Source: Nocardia sienata NBRC 100364
Lineage (GTDB): Bacteria > Actinomycetota > Actinomycetes > Mycobacteriales > Mycobacteriaceae
Direction of reading: 5' to 3'
DNA: 64,000 bases
NCBI RefSeq assembly: GCF_001613205.1
Contig: NZ_BDBX01000054.1
Location: 1-64,000, forward strand
The notes beneath the pieces were generated by a model. The model worked only from the letters and a program-made list of their open reading frames with translations, was not told the origin of the DNA and did not search any database. A program made the translations under genes and the position numbers. Each line of letters begins with the position of its first letter. The first letter of the stretch is position 1. Below, piece after piece: positions 8,007 through 17,178 of this stretch.

Positions 8007-8765
8007 TCAGGCGACGAGTCGTTCCCGCAGCCGCTCCCGCAGGTCGGGCGTGAGCCCCACGGCGCGCAGATACGCATCGAAATCACCGTGCAGTTCGATA
8101 CCGGATTCGAGGCCCGCGCGCAGGTACTCCTCCCGTACCTCGAGCACGGCCTGCGGCAGGTCCGCGCCGAACTCGTCCTTCAGCGAGGTACGCAGTTCGG
8201 CGACCGCCTGGTTGCTCAGCAGGTAGTCGCCGAGGATCTCGGACTCGGTGACCCCGACCGCGCGCAGCAGTGTGGCGATGGTCCAGCCGGTGCGGTCCTT
8301 ACCGGCGGCGCAGTGCACCAGGACGGCCCCGCGGTCGGCGACGATCGCCTCCGCCAGGGCCACGATGGCAGCGTGCGCCTCGGGCCGGGCGGGGAAGTTG
8401 CGATACACGTCCATCATGTAGGCGAGTGCGGCGCCGGGCGCGTCCTGCCGGCCGGCGCCCGCCTCATGCGGGGGCGCGGTGACCGTTCCGTCGTCGAAGG
8501 GGGTGATGTTCAGCCGGATCTCCGGGGGCAGGTGGTCGGCGCCGGCGCGTTCGATCTCCAGGTGGCCGCGCAGATCGTGGACCGCCCCCACACCCAGTTC
8601 CCGCAGGGTGGCGTGGCCGTCGTCGTCGAGCCGGCTGAGCTGGGCCGAACGGAGCAGGACTCCGGATCGTGTCGTCCCGCCGCCGTGTAGCCGCAATCCG
8701 CCGAGATCTCGAAAGTTGAATGTGCCGCTGATCCGGAGATGCCCGGCGAGGGGAGAGCTTGTCAC
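8007..8765 (-). CDS. ptpB: Tyrosine/lipid phosphatase, MptpB family
   Basis: 252 residues from GTG 8765. The active-site P-loop HCAAGKDRTG lies at residues 151-160 (C152, K156, D157, R158). The HCxxGKDR form is typical of the mycobacterial MptpB class, which dephosphorylates phosphotyrosine and phosphoinositides. The N-terminal FNFRDLGG motif (residues 17-23) and the DLR acid motif near residue 64 also fit the family. MptpB has 276 residues, so the length is normal. There is no obvious signal peptide; in mycobacteria the enzyme is secreted without one. The start codon lacks a strong ribosome binding site. Confidence 0.88.
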   Translation of the reverse strand: MTSSPLAGHLRISGTFNFRDLGGLRLHGGGTTRSGVLLRSAQLSRLDDDGHATLRELGVGAVHDLRGHLEIERAGADHLPPEIRLNITPFDDGTVTAPPHEAGAGRQDAPGAALAYMMDVYRNFPARPEAHAAIVALAEAIVADRGAVLVHCAAGKDRTGWTIATLLRAVGVTESEILGDYLLSNQAVAELRTSLKDEFGADLPQAVLEVREEYLRAGLESGIELHGDFDAYLRAVGLTPDLRERLRERLVA

Positions 8766-9159
8766 CGCATCAGGCTAACTGCCGTCCGGCCGTGCGCGTT
8801 GTGTGATGCCGCACAGCTGTCGAAGATCACCGGGGCCCGGTCGTAGACTGACCGATAGTCTCTGTCATGAGGCGCTGTGGCGGTACGGTACGTCTTCCGG
8901 GGGTCGGTCCTGGGTGGGCCGGGCGTGCGCGTGCCGGGTTTCCGGGGTATGCGGCAACGGTCCCGAAGGGGCCGTAAAAACAGTCTTCGAGTATGGGTTT
9001 CCCGTCAGAACTGTTCTCAAACCCCGAAAACCTTCTAATATCGAGAAGACGGATTGGATAGGCTGCAACTTCCCGACCTATGCCTACCGATCCGGCCGGC
9101 CACTTCGGTCTGGAGTTTTCGGTCCGGAGTGTGTGAGTTGTTTGCCGAGGGAGCTTGCG
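8766..9159. other. Intergenic region with several inverted repeats
   Basis: About 390 bp without a convincing gene. An open reading frame crosses it, but its predicted protein is basic and Cys-rich without domain character. Visible elements are AGACT-N7-AGTCT at 8845-8861, the 11-bp palindrome AGAACTGTTCT at 9007-9017, and CTTCT-N7-AGAAG near 9031-9047. The segment 8975-9060 is distinctly more AT-rich than its surroundings, as expected for a promoter region of the downstream gene. Confidence 0.5.
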
Positions 9160-9654
9160 TTGGGCGTACGTGGAGAAATAGCGGAGGTCCGGATCCGGTC
9201 GGCTGTGCGTGAAGCGGTCGATCGTGCAGACGCGGTAATGGATATCAGCGGATTACGGGCGTTGCGGGTGTTGCTGCACGCCGGGGCGAGCGCCTACTGG
9301 CAACTGATCAAAGCGAGGCCGGTGCAGCAGATCCACGCCTACTCCAAGACTGTGGAGATCCTGTGCCGGCACTGGGACTCCACCGCGGACTACGTGCCCG
9401 ATCCGGTGGTTTCCGAGCGGCAGCGTGCCCAGCAGCGTGAAGTGATCGACTGGCTGGAGCTGTGTGCCGCGCGTTCGGGCACCCGCTGGATCGAACCGGT
9501 CGAATCGGTTGCCTCCTATGCGATGACGGTGGTCCAGGGCTCGGTACTGCGGTGGCTGGCCGATTGTGACGACGAGGTCGTCCTGGTCGCCTTCGACGAC
9601 CTGGTCTCCAATCTGGTCACCCGGGCGATCGACGCCGGAAACTCCTCCCAATAA
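9160..9654 (+). CDS. Helical protein resembling a TetR C-terminal domain, no HTH seen
   Basis: From residue LGVRGEIAEV onward the protein is predicted to be entirely helical, with segments like RALRVLLHAGASAYWQLI and MTVVQGSVLRWLADCDDEVV that recall TetR-family ligand-binding domains. No helix-turn-helix precedes it in any frame. I chose TTG 9160 because GAGGGAG sits at the right distance; ATG 9238 is the next candidate, and an uninterrupted reading back to 8803 exists. Either it is a stand-alone ligand-binding-like protein or a diverged family I do not recognise. It lies just upstream of the PLP enzyme gene, separated by an imperfect palindrome. Confidence 0.5.
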   Translation: MGVRGEIAEVRIRSAVREAVDRADAVMDISGLRALRVLLHAGASAYWQLIKARPVQQIHAYSKTVEILCRHWDSTADYVPDPVVSERQRAQQREVIDWLELCAARSGTRWIEPVESVASYAMTVVQGSVLRWLADCDDEVVLVAFDDLVSNLVTRAIDAGNSSQ

Positions 9655-9656
9655 AG

Positions 9657-9672
9657 CTGGACGTTCGACCAG
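9657..9672. promoter_or_regulatory. Imperfect 16-bp palindrome, candidate operator
   Basis: CTGGACGTTCGACCAG pairs at 12 of 16 positions as an inverted repeat. It lies 12 bp before the GTG start at 9685 and directly after the stop of the TetR-like gene, where a repressor of the PLP enzyme could bind. Confidence 0.35.
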
Positions 9673-9684
9673 TACAGTGGTTGA

Positions 9685-10872
9685 GTGGTCCGGGTGAGCG
9701 CGACCTCGCCGACTGCCCCTCTGCACGCCGCCACCGCGGATCTCGATCCGCCCCTGGCCGCAGTGGACCTGACCGCCCTGCGCGCCAATGCCGCCGACCT
9801 GGTGCGCCGGGCCGCGGGCCGGCCCATCCGGGTGGCCAGTAAATCGGTGCGCTGCCGCGCGGTGCTCGAGGAAGTACTCGGTACCGGTCTGACCGCCGCG
9901 GGCGGCTTCGCCGGGCTCATGTCGTATTCGCTGACCGAGGCGATCTGGCTGGTCCGGCAGGGCGCGCGCGATGTACTGCTCGGGTACCCCAGTACCGACC
10001 GCGCGGCCCTGGCCGAACTGGGCGGCGATCCGATCCTGCTCGAGGCGATCACGCTGATGGTCGACGATGTGGCGCAGCTGGACCTCGCCCGTGCCGCGGT
10101 GGGCAGCGCGACCGTACACCCCCGCGTCTGCTTGGATGTGGACGCTTCACTCCGGATCGGTCCCGTACATCTCGGGGTCCGCCGCTCGCCGATCCGGACC
10201 CCGGAACAGGCCGCCGAACTGGCCGAGACGGCCATCGGCCGCGGGTTCCGGGTGGTCGGCCTGATGACCTACGAGGCGCAGATCGCCGGACTACCGGACA
10301 CCTCGCTGCCGGTGCGCCTGGTGAAGAAGGCTTCCGCCCAGGAGATCGGCCGGCGCCGCGGCGCGGTACTGGACGCCGTGCGGGCGGTGACCGGTCCGCT
10401 CGAGATCGTCAACAGCGGCGGTACGGGTTCGATCGAATTGTCCGCCGCCGCACCGGGTGTCACCGAGATCACCGCGGGCTCGGGTCTGTACGCCCCGACA
10501 CTGTTCGACGGTTATCGGTCGTTTCGGCCAAGGCCCGCAATGTATTTCGCGTTGCCGGTATTGCGCCGGCCCGCATCCGGAATGGTCACGGTATTTGCCG
10601 GAGGATATATCGCTTCCGGGCCGACGGGGGCAACTCGCGTACCTGAACCGGTGTGGCCGAAGGGATTACGGCTGCTCGGTACGGAAGGGGCGGGCGAGGT
10701 GCAGACGCCACTGGCCGGAGCCGCGGATACATCGATCGGGGACCGGGTGTGGTTCCGGCACGCAAAGGCCGGTGAGCTGTGTGAACGGTTCGACCGGTTG
10801 TATCTGGTGGACGGTGACGGCTCGCGCGTGGCGGTACCGACTTATCGTGGCGAGGGTAAATGTTTCGGATGA
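9685..10872 (+). CDS. Fold-III PLP enzyme, D-threonine aldolase/D-serine dehydratase type
   Basis: 395 residues from GTG 9685. The N-terminal alanine-racemase-like barrel carries the PLP-binding Lys in RVASKSVRC (K53), and NSGGTGS probably binds the phosphate. The C-terminal beta domain ends with FRHAKAGELCERF, where His and Cys correspond to the metal-binding pair of D-threonine aldolase and eukaryotic-type D-serine dehydratase. It probably cleaves or deaminates a D-beta-hydroxy amino acid; the exact substrate is not visible. Length is normal. No other amino-acid gene lies nearby. Confidence 0.85.
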   Translation: MVRVSATSPTAPLHAATADLDPPLAAVDLTALRANAADLVRRAAGRPIRVASKSVRCRAVLEEVLGTGLTAAGGFAGLMSYSLTEAIWLVRQGARDVLLGYPSTDRAALAELGGDPILLEAITLMVDDVAQLDLARAAVGSATVHPRVCLDVDASLRIGPVHLGVRRSPIRTPEQAAELAETAIGRGFRVVGLMTYEAQIAGLPDTSLPVRLVKKASAQEIGRRRGAVLDAVRAVTGPLEIVNSGGTGSIELSAAAPGVTEITAGSGLYAPTLFDGYRSFRPRPAMYFALPVLRRPASGMVTVFAGGYIASGPTGATRVPEPVWPKGLRLLGTEGAGEVQTPLAGAADTSIGDRVWFRHAKAGELCERFDRLYLVDGDGSRVAVPTYRGEGKCFG

Positions 10873-10879
10873 GCGCCGG

Positions 10880-10913
10880 CCGAATCCGATGCGGTGGGGA
10901 CGCATCGATTCGG
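10880..10913. terminator. Stem-loop between convergent genes
   Basis: CCGAAT-C-CGATGCG pairs with CGCATCG-ATTCGG over 13 bp with one bulged C and a 7-nt loop (10880-10893 with 10901-10913). It lies between the convergent PLP enzyme and nuclease/helicase genes, and only an AT-rich tail follows. Likely a bidirectional terminator. Confidence 0.6.
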
Positions 10914-10981
10914 CGGTAATTCCCGCGGGTTCGAGTAATTCCGGGAAACTGCGCCGACTGTCCCAGCAGGCCGAAACGGCC

Positions 10982-13900
10982 CTAGAAAATCCAGCGATTA
11001 TCCAGTCGTACGAATCGGGAAATATTCGCCAATTCGTCCAGGGTCTCCGGGAGGAATTCGGTGAGCAGTGGGGAGCGTACTATCACCGCCCGCCGGCGTG
11101 CCCGGCCCACCGCGTCGTGTACCAGTGCGGGCGACAACAACGCACCGACGGGAACCGGAGAATCTTCGGGACTCGAGGCCGCCAGGGAGAGCAGGACCAC
11201 CGCGGCCTCCCGTCCGCGGAGCAGATCCGGGGTGCCCACCAGCACCTCCTCGAACCGCGCCCCGGCCAGCAGATTCCGGATCCGGCCCACCTGGGCGCGG
11301 TACGGGGACACCACGACGATGTCGTGGGGTTGCAGGAGCCGGGGCCCGGTGCCGTCGTCCCATCGTTGTCCCAGCAGATCTCGGATCTGGTGCAGGACCT
11401 CGCGGGCTTCGGCGTCGGAGGCCGTGCTGTTGCCGTGGTGATTCACCGCCACCGTAACGATTCCGGGTTCGACGGCATCGGCGAACGGCTCGGCGGGCGG
11501 CGGATACGCCCGCAGCCGGCCGTCGAAATAGAGAGGTGACAGTGCCTCGCTCAGCCGCGGATGCAGACGCCGGGTCCGGCCCAGGAAGTATCCGTGGGTG
11601 TCGGGCAGCGTCACGTGACCCGAACCCGGCCACATGAGGGCCGGTGTGTGCACCGGTTCCGGATGCGGCCCCGGATCGGGGTCGTACCGGGCGGCCGGAT
11701 CACCGGTGAGCAACAGGTTGCGGGCACTCACCGAGACCGCGGCCGTGGTCGCCAGCGGGAAGGCGTTCGCGTCGGCGATCACCAGAAGATCCAACGCATC
11801 ACGCGGGATGCGCAGGGGATCGGTGAAGTCGGCGGGCGTACCCCCTACGACGCAGCCGCGGATCGCATTCGCCAGGAAGCGGGGGTAGCGTTCGGCTTCG
11901 AGGATCAGCCATTCGGGAGCCACCGCCACCGACTCGTTCTTGGCGACCAGTTCGGGCAGCACACCCGCGCGCACCACCGCATCGAGCAGGTTCTCGACCG
12001 GCGCGGCGGTCGGCGCGACGACACCTATCCGCCAATTGTCCTCGGTGACCAGCGCGGCGAGCACATCGGCCAGGATGGCGGTCCGGCCGGTCCCGGTGGG
12101 TGCCTGCACGGCGAGATACGAGCGGTCCAGGTCGCGCAGCGCCGCGGTGATCGCGGTCCGCGGATCGTCTCCGGCGGGCGGTAGTTGCGGCCCACCGGAT
12201 TCCACTGCCGTGGCGCCGAGGCGGGGCGGGCGGCGGGTCAGCAGGTCGAACAGCGGGGTGGCGGGGACCGCGGGCAGTGAGACGAGCAGGTGCCGGCCGA
12301 TATCCTCCATCGCGTCCGCCGCTGTGACAGGCGGCTCCGGCAATGCCGGTGCCAGCGCGATCGGGAGTTCGTCGTGCGGTTCGGTCCCGGACGCCAATGT
12401 CTCCTCGAGGCGCACGATATCGGCGGAATCGGTGTCCACCGCACAGCCGAGGACGGTGGCGGTCCCGCAGCCGCGGACGGCCCGCGGCGCACGCCCCGCG
12501 GCTTCGTAGATCACACAGACCGTGGTGCCCGGCGCGAGGCCCGGACCCACGAGCCGGCCGGTGAGACGGAGAAAGCGGCGCACCGTATCGCCGGGACCGA
12601 TATGCCATTTCGTATCGACCGCGGCGGAATCGGCCACCATGACCCCGGGTTCGGCGGCCCAGTCGGCGGGCGGATGGGTCAACCGGTCGATATGCGCCCA
12701 CCAAGCGGTCTGCTGCTCCCGGCGGGGATAGCCGAGCAGCGCGGCGGTCAGCGCGGCTATCCGGTGGGGCTGCGCCGGGTTCCGCGGATCCGCGTCCGGG
12801 CGCCGGGCGGCGAATTCGGCCAGCGCGGCCTCGGTGGACGAGGGTTGCGCAGAGGGCGTTTCGCGCAGCAGACGATCCAGCGTCTGGACGGGCCCGGCCG
12901 GTGACCCGGCCGGCCGTTCGCCTACATGCTCGTGTAGCCGGTCCGCCAGTCGCAGAACGGTACGGGCCCCGGACTTCTCCGAGGTGCCGTCGAGCACCGC
13001 CGCGACCGCGGGCAGCGCGTAGCTCTGGGATCCGGCGACGAAAGCGCCCCGGAATATCGGATACAGGTCCACCAGGGTGCCCGCCCGCAGCAGTACATCG
13101 ACGGTTTCCTCACCGAAGCCGAGCCGGGCACCGGTGTGGAACAGGAAGGTCCGGGCGGCGGCGGTGTAGTGATAGATGTGCAGTTCGGGATCGGCCAGTA
13201 GCGGTTCGGTGAGTGCGGCGAGAATATCGGTGAAGGCACGGCGACCGGCGGCGCGCACTTCGCGCCGCCGGTCGGGGCTCGGCGTGCCGTGGGGGGATTC
13301 GAGCGGGATCTCGCGAGTCAGGCGGACGCGATCGCGGGCGGCGACCTCGATTCGTAATCGGCCGGGGGCGACTTCGTCCACATGGAGTGCGAGGTCGCCG
13401 GGAGTGGCGGCCGGCAGCATATCCAGGGCGGAAGGTTCAGCGGTGACGTACTCGCCGCGGCCGGAATGCTCCTGGCGCAGTTGCACGACGGCCTGGGTGC
13501 GCAACCGGGTCAGCAGGCGCGGGGGTATTTCCGGTGCAGCGACGGTGCGGGTGGTGAGCCGGTCGACGGTGGTGACACCGGCCGCGCGCAGGGCCGCCCG
13601 CGTGGGCAGATCCATCCCGGCGACCAGCAGCAGATCCCGGGCCTCGGCGCGAGCGGCGCGACAGACCGCGCACCGGTGGCAGGCACGGAAGCGCGGATCG
13701 GCCCACTGCACCGGCAGCAGTTCGCTGGAATGCTCGGCGGCGATCTCGGTCATCCGTTGCCGCCGGGCCAGGTACACCGGCCGGGTGTCGCTGAGCGCGA
13801 CGGAGTGGAGACCGGTCTGTGAGTGGACCGACAGCTGCGGGTCGACCCGGACCGACCGCTGCTCGAACAGTACGGCGGCGACGGTGAGCCGCAGTGCCAC

Positions 13901-14344
13901 GGCGACCGGTCCGGCGCCGGCGGTATCGACACCGTGCAGCCGGATACCGTCGGCGGTGCGGGTCAGCAGGTCGGTGGTTGCGAACACCTCCCCGTCGAAG
14001 ATCAGCGGGTTGCGCACCGCCGGTGCGCCCGCGCCGACGGCGGCCAGGGTCTCGGTATGCGCGGTGGACAGCGCGGCGAGCGAATCGGGGGGCGCTCCCG
14101 GACGGGAGATCTCGATCAGCGTGCTCGCGTACCGCTGCCGGATATCGCCGAGTATCCGGTCGAACGCCGTGACGTCGTGGACGTCACCGATGTGCTCCGC
14201 CGACGCGCACTCGCTGTCGTCACCGGGGAGCGGATCTACGGTCCCCAGTTCGGCGTCGAGTGCCCGCAGCAGTGCGAATTCGCAGCGGGCGGCGCGCACC
14301 AGATCCGTGGCGCTGTACACCACCCGATCACCGATGACGAACAA
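10982..14344 (-). CDS. TM0106-type RecB-like nuclease/helicase with lost catalytic residues
   Basis: 1120 residues. The TTG at 14344 is supported by AGGAGGG at the right distance. The N-terminus (YSATDLVRAARCEFALLRALDAELG) and the CHRCAVC cluster with DLLLVAGM are hallmarks of the TM0106 RecB-like nuclease family, followed by a superfamily-1 helicase region. The catalytic motifs are degraded throughout. Where relatives have a VYDTKLAR-like nuclease motif, this protein has GVDTAGAG (Lys to Ala142). The Walker A motif APTGTGRT has Arg754 instead of Lys. Walker B, usually VVDEAGQ, is VIADANA (A857, D858). The exonuclease motif FDFEGDP appears as LHVDEVA. The fold persists over normal length without stops, so it may have a structural role. 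Confidence 0.85.
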   Translation of the reverse strand: MFVIGDRVVYSATDLVRAARCEFALLRALDAELGTVDPLPGDDSECASAEHIGDVHDVTAFDRILGDIRQRYASTLIEISRPGAPPDSLAALSTAHTETLAAVGAGAPAVRNPLIFDGEVFATTDLLTRTADGIRLHGVDTAGAGPVAVALRLTVAAVLFEQRSVRVDPQLSVHSQTGLHSVALSDTRPVYLARRQRMTEIAAEHSSELLPVQWADPRFRACHRCAVCRAARAEARDLLLVAGMDLPTRAALRAAGVTTVDRLTTRTVAAPEIPPRLLTRLRTQAVVQLRQEHSGRGEYVTAEPSALDMLPAATPGDLALHVDEVAPGRLRIEVAARDRVRLTREIPLESPHGTPSPDRRREVRAAGRRAFTDILAALTEPLLADPELHIYHYTAAARTFLFHTGARLGFGEETVDVLLRAGTLVDLYPIFRGAFVAGSQSYALPAVAAVLDGTSEKSGARTVLRLADRLHEHVGERPAGSPAGPVQTLDRLLRETPSAQPSSTEAALAEFAARRPDADPRNPAQPHRIAALTAALLGYPRREQQTAWWAHIDRLTHPPADWAAEPGVMVADSAAVDTKWHIGPGDTVRRFLRLTGRLVGPGLAPGTTVCVIYEAAGRAPRAVRGCGTATVLGCAVDTDSADIVRLEETLASGTEPHDELPIALAPALPEPPVTAADAMEDIGRHLLVSLPAVPATPLFDLLTRRPPRLGATAVESGGPQLPPAGDDPRTAITAALRDLDRSYLAVQAPTGTGRTAILADVLAALVTEDNWRIGVVAPTAAPVENLLDAVVRAGVLPELVAKNESVAVAPEWLILEAERYPRFLANAIRGCVVGGTPADFTDPLRIPRDALDLLVIADANAFPLATTAAVSVSARNLLLTGDPAARYDPDPGPHPEPVHTPALMWPGSGHVTLPDTHGYFLGRTRRLHPRLSEALSPLYFDGRLRAYPPPAEPFADAVEPGIVTVAVNHHGNSTASDAEAREVLHQIRDLLGQRWDDGTGPRLLQPHDIVVVSPYRAQVGRIRNLLAGARFEEVLVGTPDLLRGREAAVVLLSLAASSPEDSPVPVGALLSPALVHDAVGRARRRAVIVRSPLLTEFLPETLDELANISRFVRLDNRWIF

Positions 14345-14448
14345 CTACGGCCCTCCTGCGCCCAGTGCCACACCGGCCGGCGTTCGCGCGCGGGCCGGAC
14401 GGGCCCCACTGTAGCCACCGGGGCCGACCTGGTGGAATGGGCCGTGCT

Positions 14449-16251
14449 TCAGGAACGCGGTTTCCGGCGATCCTGACGCCTGGGGCTGTCGCGGCGGGGG
14501 CCACGGCCGATCGAGCGATGTCCGGGCGGCCCCTGATCGAGCTGCAGCTGGATCAGCACACCGCTGATGCGAGTGCTGCGCAGTGCCTCCAGCGTTTCCG
14601 GCGGCAATTGGGCGGGCAGTTCTACGAGGCTGTGATCCGGCCGGATACTGATATGTCCGAAATCGCTGCGCCGCAGACCGCCCTCGTTGGCGATGGCGCC
14701 GACGATCGCGCCGGGCACCACCCGGTGCCGTTTACCCACGCTGATGCGGTAGGTCGCCAGCTCCGCGCCGGTCGCGCGATGCCGGGACGGACCGCGGCGC
14801 TCCTCGAAACCATCCTCCTCGAACCGGCGTGGCGCCCGTTCGCGGCGCGGCCGCTCCACCGGCTCCGGTTCGGGTTCGAGGAAGAAACTCTCACCGTCCT
14901 GCGCCGCCACCGCCAGCGCGGCCGCGATATCGGCCAGCGGGGTGTTGTGCTCCTGCTCGTAGTCCTCGATCAGTTTGCGGAACAGGGCGAGGTTGTCCGA
15001 GCTGAGGTTCTCGGTGATGGCGTCGCCGAACTTCGCGACCCGCTGGGCGTTCACATCGTCGACGCTGGGCAGCTGCATCTCGGTCAGCGGATGCCGGGTG
15101 GCGCGTTCGATGGATTTGAGCAGATGGCGTTCGCGCGGGGCCACGAACAGCAGGGCCTCGCCGCTGCGGCCCGCGCGACCGGTGCGGCCGATGCGGTGCA
15201 CGTAGGACTCGGTGTCGTGCGGGATGTCGTAGTTCACGACATGCGAGATCCGGTCCACGTCGAGTCCGCGGGCGGCGACATCGGTGGCGACCAGGATGTC
15301 GAGGGTGCCCGCCTTCAGCTGGCCGATGGTCCGTTCCCGCTGGGCCTGGGCGATATCGCCGTTGATGGCCGCGGCGGAGAACCCACGGGCGCGCAGTTTC
15401 TCGGCCAGTTCCTCGGTGGCCTGTTTGGTGCGCACGAAAATGATCATGGCCTCGAAGGACTCCACCTCGAGGATGCGGGTGAGCGCGTCGAGTTTGCGCT
15501 GATGCGATACCAGCACCCAGCGCTGGGCGATATTGGTGGCGGTACTGGTCTTGGCCTTGACCGTGATCTCGACCGGCTCACGCAGGTACTGCTTGGAGAT
15601 CTTGCGGATGGCCGCGGGCATGGTCGCGGAGAACAGCGCCACCTGCTTGTCGGCCGGGGTGTCGGCGAGGATGCGTTCCACGTCCTCCTGGAACCCCATC
15701 TTCAGCATCTCGTCGGCCTCGTCGAGCACCAGATAGCGCAGCTTCGACAGGTCCAGGGTGCCCTTCTCCAGGTGATCGATCACCCGGCCCGGCGTCCCCA
15801 CCACGACCTGGGCGCCGCGCCGGAGACCGGACAGCTGGACCCCGTAGCTCTGGCCGCCGTAGATCGGCAGCACATGGGTGCCCGGCATATGCGTGGCGTA
15901 GCGGCCGAACGCCTCGGCGACCTGGATCGCCAGTTCCCGGGTGGGCGCGAGCACCAGCGCGGCCGGCTGTTTGCCGGTGGGATGCTCCTGCAGCAGGCCC
16001 ATCAGGATGGGGATGGCGAAGGCCGCCGTCTTACCGGTACCGGTCTGCGCCAGACCGACCACATCGGTGCCCTCCAGCAGCGGCGGGATGGTCGCGGCCT
16101 GGATGGGGGAGGGCGATTCGTAGCCGACGTCGGCGATGGCCGAAAGGATGCGGTCATCGATGCCGAGATCTGCGAAGGACGGTCCGGCGGTTTCGGGTTC
16201 GGTCTCGCCTTGGTTGCCGCCGACGCTGTCTTCGCCCTCATTAATGCTCAT
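14449..16251 (-). CDS. deaD: DEAD-box ATP-dependent RNA helicase
   Basis: 600 residues from ATG 16251. All core motifs are present: Q-motif region SPSPIQAATIPPLL, Walker A AQTGTGKT, PTRELA, GTPGR, DEAD in LVLDEADEML, SAT, ARGLDV and HRIGRTGR. An RGG-poor, acidic/arginine-rich linker leads to a C-terminal DbpA-type RNA-binding domain (YRISVGKRHRVVPGAIVGAI) and a basic tail. This matches the CsdA/DeaD cold-shock helicases that unwind structured mRNA and help ribosome assembly. A longer reading upstream of 16251 is open but has no family similarity, so I start at MSINEGED. Confidence 0.93.
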   Translation of the reverse strand: MSINEGEDSVGGNQGETEPETAGPSFADLGIDDRILSAIADVGYESPSPIQAATIPPLLEGTDVVGLAQTGTGKTAAFAIPILMGLLQEHPTGKQPAALVLAPTRELAIQVAEAFGRYATHMPGTHVLPIYGGQSYGVQLSGLRRGAQVVVGTPGRVIDHLEKGTLDLSKLRYLVLDEADEMLKMGFQEDVERILADTPADKQVALFSATMPAAIRKISKQYLREPVEITVKAKTSTATNIAQRWVLVSHQRKLDALTRILEVESFEAMIIFVRTKQATEELAEKLRARGFSAAAINGDIAQAQRERTIGQLKAGTLDILVATDVAARGLDVDRISHVVNYDIPHDTESYVHRIGRTGRAGRSGEALLFVAPRERHLLKSIERATRHPLTEMQLPSVDDVNAQRVAKFGDAITENLSSDNLALFRKLIEDYEQEHNTPLADIAAALAVAAQDGESFFLEPEPEPVERPRRERAPRRFEEDGFEERRGPSRHRATGAELATYRISVGKRHRVVPGAIVGAIANEGGLRRSDFGHISIRPDHSLVELPAQLPPETLEALRSTRISGVLIQLQLDQGPPGHRSIGRGPRRDSPRRQDRRKPRS

Positions 16252-16311
16252 TGACCAGAAGTTTACTGGTACGGCCTGGTAGTCCGGCCCACCGGCCCAT
16301 ACGGTGTCAGC

Positions 16312-17178
16312 ATGAACGCCGCCCCCACCGAGCTCTCCGACCCCCCGCCCGACGGCGCGACGGTTCTCGCGGTCGTGCAGTTCGCACCGCATACCGATAT
16401 CGATGCCAACCTCGGCGCCCTCACCGCGCGGGTGCGGGCCGCGGCCGAGCAGGGCGCCCGGATCGTGGTGGCTCCCGAGTACTCGATGTTCGCGCTCGGC
16501 CGGCTCGACGAGCGGGCCGTGGCCGCCGCGCAACCGCTGGACGGCCCGTATGTCACCGCATTGGCCGCACTGGCCGCCGAGACGGGGGTGTACCTGGTCG
16601 CCGGGGTGGTGGAGACGGCCCCGCCCGGTGACGAAAGGATCTACAACACCCTGGTCGTGCTCGCTCCGGACGGGTCGCTGCGGACGCGCTACCGCAAGGT
16701 GCACCTCTACGACGCGTTCGGTCAGCGCGAATCGGAGGTGGTGGCGCCCGGGCCGGTGGACGAACCGGCACTGTTCACCGCCGACGGTCTCACCTTCGGT
16801 CTGCAGACCTGTTTCGATCTCCGGTTCCCGGAGGGATTCCGGCGGCTGGCCGTGGCCGGTGCGCAGGTCCTGCTGCTGCCCGCGCAGTGGATTCCCGGAC
16901 CGGGCAAGGTCGACCAGTGGACCACGCTGCTGCGTGCCCGGGCCATCGAGAACACGGTGTATGTGGCCGGGGCCGACCAGTGCGGACCGCGTGGCGCCGG
17001 CGCCTCGATGATCGTCGACCCCACGGGCCGGGTGCTGGCCGAGCTGGCCGACGCGCCCGGTATCGCCGTCGCGGAGCTGGAGTCCGGCCTGGTGGACCGG
17101 GTCCGGCGGACCAATCCGAGCCTTGCGCTGCGCAGATTCGTGGTAGCCGCGCCGGAAGCGAGTAGCGTCGAAAGGTAA
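16312..17178 (+). CDS. Carbon-nitrogen hydrolase (nitrilase superfamily, NIT2-like)
   Basis: 288 residues from ATG 16312. The Glu-Lys-Cys triad is visible: E56 in VAPEYSMF, K129 in RYRKVHLYD, and C167 in GLQTCFDLRFPE. The last motif is that of the NIT/omega-amidase-like branch. It probably hydrolyses an omega-amide or deaminated metabolite; mycobacterial Rv0480c is of the same type. The stop and the start of the next gene share bases (TAATG), so the hydrolase and phosphoribosyltransferase are co-translated. Confidence 0.88.
   Translation: MNAAPTELSDPPPDGATVLAVVQFAPHTDIDANLGALTARVRAAAEQGARIVVAPEYSMFALGRLDERAVAAAQPLDGPYVTALAALAAETGVYLVAGVVETAPPGDERIYNTLVVLAPDGSLRTRYRKVHLYDAFGQRESEVVAPGPVDEPALFTADGLTFGLQTCFDLRFPEGFRRLAVAGAQVLLLPAQWIPGPGKVDQWTTLLRARAIENTVYVAGADQCGPRGAGASMIVDPTGRVLAELADAPGIAVAELESGLVDRVRRTNPSLALRRFVVAAPEASSVER

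Noticed and set aside
9007..9017. AGAACTGTTCT as a KstR or LexA site
   Set aside because: The spacing between AAC and GTT is one base rather than two, and it does not match the actinobacterial SOS box TCGAAC-N4-GTTCGA.
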